NCBI RefSeq assembly: GCF_021018805.1
Contig: NC_086247.1
Location: 135,821,602-135,885,601, forward strand
Reading direction: 5' to 3'
DNA length: 64,000 nt
Source: Prinia subflava
Lineage: Eukaryota; Chordata; Aves; Passeriformes; Cisticolidae
The notes under the pieces were generated by a model. It ran no database searches, was not told where the DNA came from, and saw only the letters and a program-made list of their open reading frames with translations. A program made the position numbers and the translations under genes. How positions within the stretch are numbered: the stretch's first letter is position 1; every line of letters starts with the position of its first letter. Shown in pieces: positions 1 to 13,599 of the stretch.

Positions 1-2157
1 AAAGTTTAGGGGTTTTTTTAAAGTCATGTGCAAGCTTTTGCTGTAAATAGGTTAATTGCAGCTCTGATCTTCCTCCAGCATCTGCCAGGAAAGACAAACT
101 GTTTTCAAACACCAGGCCTAACGTGGATCACAGCACTCCAAGGTGGGACCAGGCCCATGGTGCTGCCAGCAGAGAATCCCATGCCAAATCATACAGCCAG
201 TAAATAGTATGGCATCAATTCCTCAAAAATTTCCATAGCAAGAGTTTTAGGAAAAGATCCAAATACTCCATCAGTAAATTTCAGAGTAGGTAAAGCCTTT
301 GCAGTTGCCTCGTATTTCAAGAGGTCTTTCTCTAACATGTGGTTGCAGTCTACAGATCCAAAGCTTACACAAACTAGATGTGCCACAAATTTTGAAGCTC
401 TCCTCTCTCCTCTGCTCAGAACAAAGGTAGGAAAATTGTGTGATGCAAAATCACTCACTTTTTCTCAACAAGACAAAAAATCATTATTCATGTTTTTCTT
501 TTAAAAATCAATATTTCTACCAAGAAAGAGAAGTAAGTTGTTGCAAGAAAGATTGTCTGGCTTGAGTTCAAGGGCAGGCTTCTCTTAACTGGCAAACATT
601 TTCCCCAGCAATGTGCCTTTCTCTAGCTCCAAAGCAGAACCTCTTATGACTCTTACCTTGGGTATGTAAATGAGGAAATACCAGTTAAAATTAAGCTCTT
701 GCTCACCAGAGACCAATTATTGATCTTTTTCCTCTCTTTACTCAATAAGCAGACAAGATTTTAAAAGATTTTTAAAACCTTTGGAAAAAAAATTTTACCT
801 ATTTAAAAACATCTGCAGTGAATTGTAAATATTAACAAAACCCCCCCATGCTTTGCCTCCATTTCCAGTGAGTGCTATAATTTTTTTGAGAAATGAGTGA
901 TCCATATTCACTGAATAAGGTCACAGAAACACCCCTGTGCTTTGAAGAGCGACTGGAATCACAGACATGCTGGGCAGCTGCAGGCACCTATACTTAGCCC
1001 TAGCCTTGGACAAAGGAATTCATCCCACAAAATCTGAGGTAACCAAGTGCACAACGTGCTGGTATGTCCCAGAGACAGGCAACAGGTGCTACGGGAGCTG
1101 TAAGCTGTCCTTTGCAGAAAATAATGACTGGTTTACTTCAAATCAGAGCTTAAATCCTTCCTATATCAGTCTGGAAGGTGTGAGCTGATGTCCAGTAAAA
1201 TGAAAAACCATCATGTGAATCCAGATTAATTATCTGCTTGGGTTTGAAAGCAAGAAATTTATTTATTCCTACAAGCAAAGCCCATTTGTGCATTAAAATT
1301 ATCTCAGTGCCTAAACAAACTTTCAGAAAAGCTTTCCTAGGTAGCAGACAGTAAAGTGAACTGTTGGAAATTTCATTTCTGACAATAAAAAACCCCAAAA
1401 CCCTCTGGTGTCTAGTACCTTCAAACTGATACTGGATATTATTATAATTCTTTTTAAAAATCACTGTGCAATTCCTTAAACCGGTGATATTGGTGCCACT
1501 AACCATCATCTCCTGCTGCTGGCAGGGGAGCAGAGATGCAGTGAGAGGCTGACTCGAGGCCAGAGCAGCACCCTGCATCCTGCCTGCAACAAGCAGGCTG
1601 AGATTTCCCAGACCCATCCAAGCACTGCGGATGGAGGTCACTTGTCAGTCCTTACCCACGCTGGGGCAATCCCTAATCTCTGACAGCACTGCTGCATTCT
1701 GGCACTTTTCTTTCTTAAATTGCACCTCCTCTCAACCGTTTGATTTTTAGACAGTTGTCTCTGTTTTGCGAAGAGCACCCTGTGTATTTTAGGCAATAGA
1801 CCAGAAGTGTGAGTCAGATGCTTTCCCTTCAATCTGTGTAAGTACAAGCCATTCCCTTAATCCTTGGAATTGTCCATCCCAATTCAGAATATTCGGTGAG
1901 TGTGTGTGTGAAGTCTGACCATATAAACAACAGCCTATGTAAAATGTGCAGGATATACAAAATCCACATCAATCAAAAATATCACAACAATCTTGATATA
2001 AATCAAGATCCACAACTCAAAGTCCAAGACTCTAGGCTAAATAAATTGGAGTTCTATATAAGGATTAAGGTCACAAATTCTCCTTCTTCCTCTCATTTGA
2101 GGAAGTGTGCAGGGCTAGAAGTAAGGATCATACAGAGGGTTGTTTAACCTTAGTTAA

Positions 2158-2237
2158 CAAAAAGAAAAAAAAAAAAAAAAAAGAAGAAGAAGAAAGGAAA
2201 AAAAAAGAACAAAGAAAAAAAAGAAGAAGAAAAAGGA
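2158..2237. repeat. A-rich purine tract
   Basis: This is a purine-only low-complexity run of A homopolymers interrupted by GAA triplets. It creates a spurious lysine/glutamate-rich open frame on the plus strand. It could be the decayed tail of an old retroposon, but no element body is recognisable next to it. Confidence 0.7.
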
Positions 2238-4568
2238 AACATGCAGATCCTATATCCAGAATAAATCTATTATGCCACTCTCATAAATATTCACATTTTG
2301 AACCCATTCCAAAATTCACCAGAACTCATGCCAGTTTTTTCTCCAGTTGCTTTCTGCATCAGTGACACTCCTGACCTCACACATGGCCACTTTCCGCTTT
2401 GACATTTTGACATCATCATTTAAAGGCTGCTGTTTTCATGGCAGGTTCTTTGCAGCTGGGACAAAGAAACAGTATGGTTTTACTTCTTGAGAAAAACATT
2501 TACTGAACATCCTGTAACCAGTCTACTCCTAATCCATGGAAACCAATGGCTTATGTTCTGGGAAAGTCAAAGGGTTTGTGGCTAGTTACTGTACAAATCA
2601 AAGCAAAAACCATACAGAGCTTGTTGCTGAAATTGTCAGTGATTGCAATTAAAGGTGAACACAGATCAAGAACCACTAAAGAATGGAGTATCAGGTAAAA
2701 GAAGAGGTAAAGCCTGCCTTTTTTTTTTTTTAATTTTTTTTTTTTAAGAGAGAAGTATTCGTATTGCCTTCAAGCTGCTGACCAAGATTCCTATGTACAA
2801 TGGATTATATATCATTGTAACCTGTTTTAATTACTGCTTAATGAATAAGAATTCTGCTATTCTTCAAATGTGTCCTTCTCCTCTATTTTGGATTCTGTTT
2901 TAATCAATTAAAACTCTGTTAAATTTGAAAAAATAACTAACAGTTTTTAGGGTATACTGGATGAAGTACTGTTTCTTGTTAATTTAGATCATTTTTTTCA
3001 GTTTCATTGTTTTTGAAATATTAACAATTTCTATCAATAAGAGATGTGCAGCATTCAAGTTGCTAAACTAACTTTAAATCATTTATTTTAAAACAAATCA
3101 ATTTACAATTCTATAAATGTGATTTTCCAGGAAAACCTGATAAAAGGAGATTTTCTCCAAAGGATTGCCTGGAATCACTCTGCTCATTCAGATACATTTT
3201 CCTCTTTAATAAGTTTAAGATACTATGGTCTAATTTTAATTTAACCAAACACATGCTTGCTAAAATTAACACTGAGAGTTCTCATCAAAACTTCAAAATT
3301 ATTTTTTTTTAAAAAGCATTGTCATTTTAAATTTCAAAGTTAGACTTAGAAGCACAAGAAATCCAAACTGTAGATGAAGCAAAACTGTATTCATTCATTA
3401 ATACATTATTGCTAACAAGAATGGGTAACATAATTATAAAATTGTATTTTAAGATTATCTTTTCGCAGCATCCCTGCCTTTAAGATTGAAACTGTGTCTG
3501 GAAAAATGTATCAGTAATTTATGTTGACATTAGTAGTTAGTAACATTTTATGGGATTGTTAGTTTTTAATTTTTGTCAGGCTCCCTGACACCCAAAAAAA
3601 CCCCAACAAAAATCTAGAGAAAATGACTGCTTACTCTATTGCTCTTCAGTATGTTTAACAACCATTTCTGGGCGCTGTCATATAGCCAGACATACAGGAG
3701 CTATGAAATGCACTTACAATTTATTGCCTATAATTAATTACACTCACAATCCTTTACAAGGAAAAAATTGTACCAATAAAATGGAGACCTTATAAAAAGA
3801 ATTGCATATTACTGTGAAATGACAGGCTTCTCTAGCAGTTTCACTACTGCTTTTTGGCTAAAATGGTTCTTGTTCAAATAGTGAATTCTCCGCCTGGGCC
3901 CGTCCCAGTTCTCTCAAGAGCTCCGACTCCAGACTGGCAGCAAAAGCTGCATTCTTCAGCAGCAAAGTTAGCAACACCCAGGATTCTAATGCAAGTCTTG
4001 GTACAGCATGGTCTTGTGATTTATTTTTTAATTTAAAGCTTCACATTTTGGAATTAACAGGTTACATGAAAAATCTAGCTTCCTTTTAACAAAATTTATT
4101 TCAACTTCACTGGAGAATAAGTTGAAAAATCTCTTTGTAAAAACTTGGGGATGCGGAAGGCAAATAAAGCCAAGGGATTTTTCTACAGTAGAGATTTTCT
4201 AGGCTGGCATATTGGATTTATGTTCTATTCCATATTTTTAATACTCAAGATTGAGGACATTAATAGTGGGGGTTTGTATCAAATGTTAAACACTGCAGAG
4301 AAGCAGCCACACATCAGAGGCAGAAGGACATTTGCAGGTTAGAAGAGGTGAGTTCCTCCCGCATCCCGATTAATAACCAGCTACAAAATCCATTGCTTAT
4401 ATAAATAATTGTGAAACAGGGAGAGGATTAAGCATAGTAATGCTTTGTTTTGGTGAACTTGTTCAGTGGAAAGAAAAATCATAGTTAGCATCAACCCACT
4501 TACTCAAAAAAGTGAACTGAGACAACAGAAATCCCTCAAACCAGGAACTGTGTTTCCCAAATGATTTT

Positions 4569-4588
4569 TATATATATATATATATATA
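4569..4588. repeat. (TA)n microsatellite
   Basis: Ten uninterrupted TA dinucleotides in AT-rich intergenic sequence. Confidence 0.9.
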
Positions 4589-6080
4589 GTTATAATTTAT
4601 ATTAAAATTTGATTCCTAGCTTTCCTACTGCAAACCCTGGGCAATCACAAGCCCCTTGCTGTTGTCCTCCTGAGTCTGTAAACAGGCAGAATTAAACAAC
4701 AGCATCGCTAAGTGCAGACTTACTCCATTCATCTTAATGGACTGTTAATTATGACCACTTAAATGCCCACAGTGTTAACCCTGTCACCGCTGGCTGCATT
4801 TCACCCAAAAAGGCAGTTTATAGATGTTGATTTATACACAAACAAGTAGACGTAAAACTCTCCATCAATGCACTGTTAAGTGAAGCAAACGATTAATAAA
4901 GTTATGAATATGGATTATGAAGCCAGTTGAAAGATCTAATAAGGATCTTCTTCTGAAGTTTAATCCTTTCAAAGGTTAGAGCAAGGTGCTGCTTTCAGAG
5001 TCCACACTGCTGGATAATTGTTTGAGGGTTGAAGAGTTTCAAATAGGATAGTTGGGTTTGTAGTGAATTTTCATGCAGTGAATTTCCAGGAGCTGGTAAG
5101 GTGTAGCTAACTGATTGACTTTGCACATCCTAAGTGATGCAGCAATATGTAATGTCCGGATATAATAAGGCTAGTTGAGTTTATTCCAGAATTTTTTATA
5201 GATCTAGGTAAGATATGAAACTATTTATTTTAAAAAGCCAAGAAAGCCTTTAAAAAAAGGTCATGGATTTTATGTATTGCTTCCTATGAAGCTGATGCAA
5301 TTAACCGAATTAACAGGTATGACAAATGGAATAAATTTTGGGGGCACAAATATATACGCATTTGGAGGGGGCACAAAAATCACAGTGGTTTTGAAGAATT
5401 TAAGAGAACAATATTTGAAGTACAAAAAAATGACGATTTTTTTTTTTTAACATTGTATGTACTGCAAAAACAATAATTAACAAAGCCTTAGGTTTCATTA
5501 TCTTGGTGGTTCTCCACTGGCATCCCTGGCTATTTGAGGAAAACCTTAGCACAAAAAGAGACCACGTCCATTTCTTGTGTCACACCATAGGTTTTTCAAT
5601 CATTCCTTCCACCAAATCCTGTGGTTGCTCCATGCTAGCACAAATCCCAGAAACTGGGGCTGTGTGGTAAGCTGTTAGCATGGGGAAAAGCAAGAGCTCA
5701 CACCATTCATGACATGCCAACCCCTGGTAAATTCTGTCTCAGCCTGCACTCGCAGTTACAGTCTCCACCACTGCAGCACCACTGGCTGCCCGTGCAATGC
5801 AGATACTCATTTGGGCAGCATAAGCAGTTTCCAGAGTCCGTGAAACAGCCAATGTGCCACTCCACAATGATTTGAAAACAACAGATCCACCAAGTAAAGC
5901 GACTCAGAAACCAGAAACCATATTCCAGAACCCTGAGAACCCAACAGCAATTTGTGCTCAAGCGTGCGGTCTGTTTTCCCCATTTAATCACTTTGGGGTA
6001 TCCATACACATATTTTTTAAATAAGGAGTAGTGGTAAATGAGCAGTCAGGCCCATGTGGTCAGCACATAGTGCTGGCAAG

Positions 6081-6440
6081 AACAACAGCACAACAGCACA
6101 ACAGTACAGTATCACAACAGTACAGCAGTACAACAATACAACAGCACAACAGTACAGTGGTACAATGGTACAGCAGTACGGTGGTACAACAACACAACAG
6201 TACAACAGCACAACAACACAACAGCACAACAACACAATAGCACAACAACACAATAGCACAACAGCACAACAACACAACAGTACAACAGCACAACAACACA
6301 ACAGTACAACAGCACAACAGTACAGCAGTACAGCAGTACAGCAGTACAGCAGCACAACAGCACAACAACACAACAGTACAACAACACAACAGTACAACAC
6401 AACAGTACAATAGCACAACAGTACAGCAGTCCAGCAGTCC
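6081..6440. repeat. Octanucleotide minisatellite, unit about CAGYACAR
   Basis: This is a tandem array of an 8-bp unit close to CAGCACAA / CAGTACAG, roughly 43 to 45 diverged copies over 360 bp. Most differences are C/T at position 4 and A/G at position 8. Eight is not a multiple of three, so each reading frame cycles through a 24-nt peptide period, and because the unit lacks stops several frames on both strands stay open. These give Thr/Gln/Ser-rich peptides on the plus strand and Cys/Val/Leu-rich peptides on the minus strand. I treat them as non-coding by-products of the repeat. Confidence 0.93.
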
Positions 6441-6576
6441 GTGGGCTGATGCCTTGGGTCTAGCACTGCTCTGGAGACCCCCCTGATAGTTACCATAGAG
6501 ATAGTGGGAGCCACAAAGAGCTTCGATCACATTACTGGCTGGGAGGGGGTCAATTTGTATGCGTGAGCCCTGCTGG

Positions 6577-6797
6577 GATTGAAAGAATGCAGAGGAGGAC
6601 AGGAAAGATAATAGAGAGAAAAATAAGTGAAGGGAGAATACAAGAAATGAGAAAAATGAAAGAAAGGAAGGAAAAGGGGGCAGGGGGAGATGGGAAAGTG
6701 ACCAAAGGGAGTGAGGGTTCTCAGAAGAAAAAAATCCAGCAGAAAGACCAAGGGAAAATGAAGAGAGAAGGAGAGAAAACACGAGTGAGAAAATTCA
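6577..6797. repeat. Purine-rich (GA-rich) tract
   Basis: About 220 bp made almost wholly of A and G on the plus strand, with GAAAG, GGAAAA and GAGAG motifs. It lies between the octanucleotide array and the ATGG array, so three low-complexity blocks sit within 900 bp. Such mirror-like polypurine sequence can form triplex DNA, although nothing here proves a function. Confidence 0.7.
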
Positions 6798-6891
6798 TCT
6801 TGTGCAGACAGCACTCATGTTGATGCCTGACAGGAACTGCTGCTCCAGAGGAGCTAAGACAGTGGTGTGGGCAGCTGTGGGAGCAGCAGGA

Positions 6892-6966
6892 ATGGATGGA
6901 TGGATGGATGGATGGATGGATGGATGGATGGATGGATGGATGGATGGATGGATGGATGGATGGATG
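6892..6966. repeat. (ATGG)n microsatellite
   Basis: An uninterrupted tetranucleotide array of about 18.7 copies, read as ATGG/GGAT on the plus strand. It is perfect and therefore probably young and length-polymorphic. Three frames per strand stay open, giving Met-Asp-Gly-Trp repeats on the plus strand and Ile-His-Pro-Ser repeats on the minus strand, which are not real proteins. Confidence 0.97.
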
Positions 6967-6969
6967 CTT

Positions 6970-9900
6970 GCAGCACCTGACCCACACCAGAAAAACTGCT
7001 CCAAACACAGAGCAGAGGAAGGAGACTAAGTCACAGAGAGGAGGGGAGGGTTTGTTTCTATATTACCACATGTGAACATCCTGAAGCTATTGCTGACTGC
7101 ACCAGCACCACAAAAGCAAACAAGTTTGTGTCTTTCTTCTTTGTACTCCTCAATGAAGGGCACTGAGGGCTCAGGGCAGGACAGCTTTTGCCTCTGAAAG
7201 CTGTGACTGCCTGGTCTGATGGGGCTGGAGCCTCAGCAAGTGTGCTGGGGTCTCCGTGAGGACCACAGCAGCCTCCACATTCCCAGCTGCCTCCTGCAGA
7301 CAACACCTAAATCCCTACTCCAGAAGTGCTGAGAAGAACAGTTTGAATCACTAACTAAATCAGCAGAGTGTCCCAAACACCAAATTTGGGAAATAATCTC
7401 TTAGGGATGACAGTGACCACTGTAATAAGTGGACTTTGTTGTTGCAAAGATCTGTTATTCCTCTGCAGGTTAGTAATGTCACAGGCAAATCTGCTTGTCT
7501 GCCCAGAGGAATCTTAGCAAAGTCAGAGACAGAGAGAGAGAGATTTAATACCAGTAACAGTTAAAGAAAAATGTCCTATTTGGTGGTGTGCTCCTCAGCC
7601 CTGTACCTCCCAGAAGGTAGAGGTGACAATGAATGTCTTGCTTTGGTGGCCTCATTGATGCCATCGTGCTGCAGCAGCTCACCTTGCAGTGCCCAGGACA
7701 CTTCACAGCCTCTGCTCAGCTGGGATTTTAGTTTGCTGCCAGAGGAATCTCCCAAAGGCTGGCAGAGCAGCAGACTGCTGCAGCACACTGCAGCCCCATG
7801 GCTGAGCAACAGGAGAATTTTTCCTGGTGAGAATGACAATCTGCTGAGTTTTTCTAAAGTACACCTTCTTTTTCTTAGCAGGAGCACCACAGTATTCCTC
7901 ACCTTGAGGGCCATCCTATTCAGCTCTGTGAGAATAAGACAACGTCCCCTCCCTACATTTTCTTACAGAGAAACAGATTTAAATATGTTCAGTGAAAATT
8001 TAGCATGGATTTCAGAGACAATCCCCAATGTCAATAGCCTCAATTGGCCCAGATGTATCATGTGCTCAGTACACAGAGGCCAGTCTAGAACTGAATGTGA
8101 AGGTGAGTTGTTTTTCTTTCTAATGAACAAATACTGGGTTTGTATCATTCCACTTTTCAAGCCAGCTGCCAAACTGACCATAAAGTAAATTTCTCCCTTG
8201 CATATTAACACCAATGTCAAGTTACCCCTAAGACCAACAGTATTGCTTTTGTGTTAAAAGCACACAGATGTCTGAGTAACAGTAAAATTACTGGAGTATG
8301 TAAAAGCCCCTGGAAATGTTGGAAAGCAGCTTTTCCATATATAACAGTGTCACCATTTAAGTCAAATACATTGTGATTTTAGCTTAAAAAGCCCTCCAAA
8401 GCAACACAAACTAAATTGAAAACACTTTCCATTCAGAGGAATATACTGGTGACATAAAGCTGCAAAGTAAAGCAAGAAAATGGCTTGTATAAAACTGCAA
8501 AGTGCCTTTGTAGGAAACCTGAATAGTTTTATGCACAAGTTTCCAAACTGTCCTATGCATTAGAGCTACTATCTTTCTGAATGCGATTTATAATACAGAA
8601 TCATTTTAAAAGGAGATGGTGCCAGTCCAGCCACAGATATACTCAAAGATTTCAAAGCCTTTTTTCAGCCCTTTCCTTATCACCACCACACATGTAGGGA
8701 GGAGATCCTCCAGTAAGCCCTGTAGTTTTCAGCCAAGCCCAGCCCAGCCTCAACAGCCTCAGGCTGCCGAAGTCATTAAGATTTTTATGAACATCTACTA
8801 GCCAGATGAGTCCTCATTTCCAAATCCCTTACAAATTTTTCCACCACAAGAATACTTTCCAAAAGCTGGGTAATAGGCCCCAAACAGTTCTTTCAGTACT
8901 AATGTGAACTGGAAAGTAAAAATCCCCATCCAGCAATGGTAATTTGTACAAGTCTCTTAAATCTTGAAAATGAGGCTATTCATTTTCTAATAATAATCTT
9001 TACTGCAGATAATCTTATCTTCCTTCCACAATAAACTCCTAATTATTACCTTTCCAGCCAGCATATCTCGGATTTTAAAAATATGTGACAGCAGTAAAAG
9101 CAAGTGCTGGATCTTACGACTGAAAAAAAAGGGAATAGTTAGGTTAAGCACGCAGAAGATCCTTGTTTTTCAAGATCTGGACAACATGATATAACAGAAC
9201 AAGTTACAAGCTGGGAGTGAACTCTTCATACAAGAGAAGTCAAGGACAGCCACAGCCCCACCAGCTGTGGGGAAACTCCACCTTCAGTTTGTCCAGACCT
9301 GTGCTGCCCAAAGGAAAAGGAAAGAGCAAAAGTCCTTCCTTTTTTTTTTTTTTTTTTCATTTTAAGTTAGACCTGGTTAAACCCAAAATCCACTCCTAAA
9401 TATTAAGGGAAAATGACTAAAACATTTTTGCAAATATTTGTCTAAACTGGAAACTTTGCACGTCATTAATTACAAGTTTTATCTCTCATTTATACTGGAA
9501 GTACTTCAGGGCTGGCAACCCCGTGAGGCCCAGGGGTACCGAGCACAGCGTGTGTCATGGCACAGACCTTTTCTGCAGCACTTTCACTCTGCTGAGGCTA
9601 AGCAAATCATGGAGAGCATCTGCAAGGCTAATTTTTGAGTTTCAGAATATTTATGTTACCCAAGAAAAAAATCAGATAAAGTATGTCCTCACGTTAAACT
9701 GAAGATCTTAATTTTGAGTAGTAACCACTTATCACTGCCTATTTTCAATTGAGTCATAGAAGAGGAAATTTAGAGATGTGATGGAAAGAACACATCTGTC
9801 TTACAAAACCAGAAATATTTGCAGAGAATCTGTGAAGTGAAAAGGAGGCCAAAATTATCACTCTAATCCTGCCATTTTACTTCACTGCTTTACAACCATG

Positions 9901-12600
9901 TTTTAAACAGTACAAGGGATTTAGCAGCACCAACTTCTAAACAGAATATTTACAAACAACTCTCGGTTTGTTAAACCAATTATTCCTTATCAATATATGT
10001 ACTACTCTAGCAAGCACTTAACAATTGCTTGCAGAGCTGGATATGCCAATGCCACAACAAGAAAATAAAGTAACCGGAATATCCTGTCATTCAGAATAAA
10101 ATAAACCCACCAGTCCCTTGGCCTCAGTTATTTGGAAATTCCCAGATACTCCTTGTTCTTCCGGAAGATGTAGATAGAAGGATTCCCACACCTTTCCGTC
10201 TGTTTAACTACAAAGGTGCAATTTAGCTCTCAGGTTTTGCCAACAAAAATGATGATTACAAAGGAATATAATATTTAACAGAAAAAAAAATCTAAGCCTA
10301 TCTCGTAACAGTGTTTTAAGTACATTATGGCAAATGAGCTTCATGAATCAAAGACATATTCTTTACAGGAAAAACATTATACTGGTATTTCTCTTCTTAT
10401 AATTGCATTTCTTTGGGGCAAAAGAAATATTTTGAGTAATCATAAAAATAATTTAAAAAGTATTTATATTTTATTGATTTACAATTTAGAAGTACATTTA
10501 TTTCTTCTATTTATTTCTACAAAATTACTCTGTCCTTCATATCTGTGGAACAAAATACAGTGTTATATCTTCTTGGTCCTTCTTCACACTCTGTTTCCTC
10601 CCTGGAACCCTACATACCTTTCACACATAAATCGGATTTCCATGACATTTAAATGCAGTTCCTTAAGCTTTCAGCAAATGTGACACAGCTTTCCTCTCTG
10701 GGCCCTACAGCAGTCCCCAGTATTACTCAATCTGGTTGTAATCTTCCTGCTTCTTAGATAATATTAAAAATTTGAGCTGAGTGTCACTTTCATTTTCAGA
10801 ACAACACTTGCCCATTAAAAAGTCCGTGCCTGCTTTTCTAGGTTATTGTTTCTAGTCTATGCATTTTTTTCTCACATGCACAAGTTTGTAATTTTAGCCT
10901 TTGATGGAGATTGTCATTTGCATTTCAGTAATTTTGCTCATTCTGCTTTTCACAAATACTATTCTTTGGAGATTCCTGTGTGTTACAATTATAAAAAAAA
11001 TAACTAGGAAGCTGCTTGGTTTCATAGTGCCTTTGATTCAAATAGTCTCAAGAAATGCTGTACCAGCTTCAGGATGTGTAGGAAAGAGGTGTGAAATAGA
11101 TTTTTATGTATCAATCCATGGGGGAGAGTATGGAACTGAGAAACTAAAGCAAAAATGTTCAGATACAGAAAATAAGCTGTACCAAGATGCTGAAATAATG
11201 AGGAACTGCATATGCAGGTTCTCAGAATTTCCTTGTAAAATTAAAAAACTTCAATAAGAACAATACAGTTCTCAACAGAAACATTATCCTTAACAATTAG
11301 GATTAGAACTTCTGATTAAATTGACTTTAAAGAAACCAGTAAATGAATAAAATGAAGCAGTTCTGTCTCAAAATCCCATTCTTTAATGTTCAGACAATGC
11401 TCTCCAGACATCCCTGCATTTTATTTTTTTAGCTGTCTTTGTTTTATTGTGGTTTTTTTTAAAGTGCGTTCTTTCTGCTGTGCTTATCTTTGAAGCAGTA
11501 GGTCCAAAGTAAGCAAACAGCAACGAGAAAAGAAATAAATAAATAATCCCGGGGAAGGAGCCTTTCTGAGCCTGTGTGGCTGAACCACTGACTTATTGTC
11601 TCTGCTCTCACCACACCCCCCACTTCAGCCGGTTGTTCCTCTGTAAAAATAAAACAAAAAACCCACAGAAAACCGACAACAAAAAATTAAAAATTTGTGA
11701 AGGCCTAACTGTATTAACAGCCTTGCAATTCTTGGGAAGGGGGGGAGGGGGGACGACCAGCTATTTTGCAGTTATATGAAAACAAAAAGCATCTGAAATC
11801 AGCGTGTTGTATTTGTTTTCACTGTCAGTTTGAGGTGGGGGAAAAAGAAGGAAAAAAATAAAGACAGTGGTGAACCCATTTTAGTAGAAGTGGAAAAAAA
11901 ATTCTGGGGACTTTTTAAGCCTAATTTCAGCCTAGAGTGATTTTTATGGCCAAACAATGAATCCTTAAAATAATTGGTTCATATCATGAATACGCAACAA
12001 ACTCTGAACCCAGGCCCTGATTCAATTTCCAGGGTAATCGGTAGAAATACCTCCTTTGATTTTGGTGATGGTAACAACGTACAATATCATAAAAAATAAA
12101 AATTTTTACCGACGTGTTCTGGCTGAACACAGACCAATTGTTTCTTTATGTTGCATCGGCTCTGAGAGTGTTTTTGCAGCATTACATGTGACTTATGTCG
12201 ATGAAAACAAATCGATATAAATCGTGGGTAAAAAAAAGCACCATCACTTAGAGAGGTACTAAATTTCCAGACCACAGTATTCAGATTATGATTATTTATT
12301 GCCTTTGTAGGTAGATGAAAGGCTGTGGCGTTCCTTCCAGTCTCCCTGCTTCGTGCCAGCTGAATTCTGCGAGAGGGATGGTGTTAGAAATGGAAGGCTA
12401 CAGTAATGTTAACTGTGCTGTTTCCCTCCAACATCCATTTTGTTCCAAAGAAACACTTGCCAGAGATTAAAATATTCAAGATGGCTGTTTTCTGCACCCT
12501 TTCTGCGAGCTGTACAGTTTTTCATCTTTCCAATACTCTGGGTCCCCGTCTTTATTGAGACCATGAATATTTTATTCCCCATCTTATCTGCCTCCCAAGT
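6970..12600. other. Intergenic, no gene recognised
   Basis: This is mixed AT-rich sequence. The block at about 7.1-8.2 kb is richer in G+C and in CAG/CTG trinucleotides, and carries the longest open frame of the desert (205 codons, plus strand, 7571-8188), with another open frame opposite it. I recognise no domain in either. AT-rich frames of 118 codons at 10327-10683 and 10901-11257 also look like chance. No RNA gene or complete mobile element was recognised. Confidence 0.5.
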
Positions 12601-12609
12601 CATTAAATA

Positions 12610-13460
12610 TTGGCCGAAGTTCAAAGGGAGTTGCTTCACCGCCGCCTCGCCGGCAGCCCGGACCCCGCGCAGCGCTGCGGCCCCGCTCGGGCTGGACGCG
12701 GCTCCCGCACGGCCGCTCTCCGCCGCGGCTGCGGCCCCGCACCGGGACACCCGGGCCGAGCCCCAGGCCGGGCCCCGCTCGGAGGAGGCAGGGCCGGGGC
12801 AGCGCCCGGAGCTCCGCGGGGGCGGCGGGGCCGCACCTGGGCTTCCGCGGGCCGCGTCCCTCCCGGCGGCGGCGGCGCAGCTGCGGGGCGGGGCGGCCGC
12901 GGGGGCGGCGGGGCCGCTCCGCCGGCGGCTGCGGGGGGGGCCCGGCTCCGCGGCCCCGCCCGCCGGCGGGAGGCAGCGGGAAGCCCCGGCGAGGGGCGGG
13001 GGCGGCGCGGATCCCCCCCGGCTCCCACGCACAGCCCAGCTCTCCCCTGGGGCTTTCCGAGGCGGAGGAAGAGTATTCTTTTGTCCCCGGGTGTCCCCGT
13101 GTTCGTGAGTGTCCCGAGCAGCGGCGGGGGTCGGCTCGGGCCGGGGGCACCACCAGTGCGGGCAGCCGTGTCCTCCCCATCCCCCAGGACTCCGCTGGAC
13201 TCGGCGGGCAGGGGACCGGGATCCGCACCCGCGGAGAGCTCCGGCTCTCCGAGCCCTCCATCCCGCAGCGCCGGGCCACGGGCGCAGAGCCCCCGGGCGC
13301 TGCCCGAGGATGGGGACGGCGGCAGAGCTGTCCCCTCTGTCCCCAGCCCGAGTCACCCGCCGCCCCCAGCCCCGCGTCCCCGTCCCATCGCCGAGCGAAC
13401 AAAGAGCCGCGGAGCGTTGCGGGTTGCTGGGGTTTATCCGGGCGCTGGTGATGCCAGCTT
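12610..13460. promoter_or_regulatory. CpG island, orphan (no linked gene found)
   Basis: An abrupt change from AT-rich sequence to very GC-rich, CpG-dense sequence with several GC boxes, for example around 12,885-12,920. Long frames are open on both strands, but this follows from base composition and none resembles a known protein. In vertebrates such islands mark promoters or Polycomb-bound elements. The AAGATGGCTG-like motif at about 12,478 just outside the island resembles a YY1 site. The likeliest roles are a promoter for an unannotated lncRNA or a distal regulatory island. Direction cannot be decided from sequence. Confidence 0.7.
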
Positions 13461-13599
13461 GAGACAACCGGGGGTCCGCTGGTTTTGGGTTCTCCCGAAT
13501 ACCTCGACGGCCAGTCTTCCCCAGCTGCCTAAGAAATTGCTTGGAATATCAGTTGGACATATTTACTCTGGAATTTATCTCGGTGTTGGTTAAGAGGTC

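Larger units (their letters stand above)
1..6080. other. AT-rich intergenic desert, no gene recognised
   Basis: This stretch is AT-rich, with frequent stop codons on both strands. The longest open frames (163 aa on the minus strand at 1150-1641, 100 aa on the minus strand at 5707-6009) show no domain, no codon signal and no splice-site framework that I recognise. It carries homopolymer tracts and two small simple repeats listed separately. It probably belongs to the DNAJC1-COMMD3 intergenic interval, judged from synteny only. Regulatory elements may be present but cannot be seen without comparative data. Confidence 0.5.

Noticed and set aside
189..458. 89-codon minus-strand frame near the window start, considered as a remnant gene or an endogenous viral nucleoprotein like the one known at the human syntenic locus
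   Set aside because: No similarity I can recognise. The human insertion is primate-specific as far as I know, so an orthologue is not expected in a bird.
6017..6782. Cysteine/valine/leucine-rich open frames of 96-240 codons on the minus strand, and Thr/Gln-rich ones on plus
   Set aside because: They are translations of the 8-bp tandem repeat, which has no stop in several frames; no protein outside the repeat supports them.
12409..13593. Overlapping frames of 222-352 codons on both strands in the first CpG island
   Set aside because: Open in four or more frames at once because GC-rich DNA lacks stops. Arg/Ala/Pro/Gly composition and no recognisable domain or splice framework. The minus-strand frames were checked for a DNAJC1 first exon and none was found.
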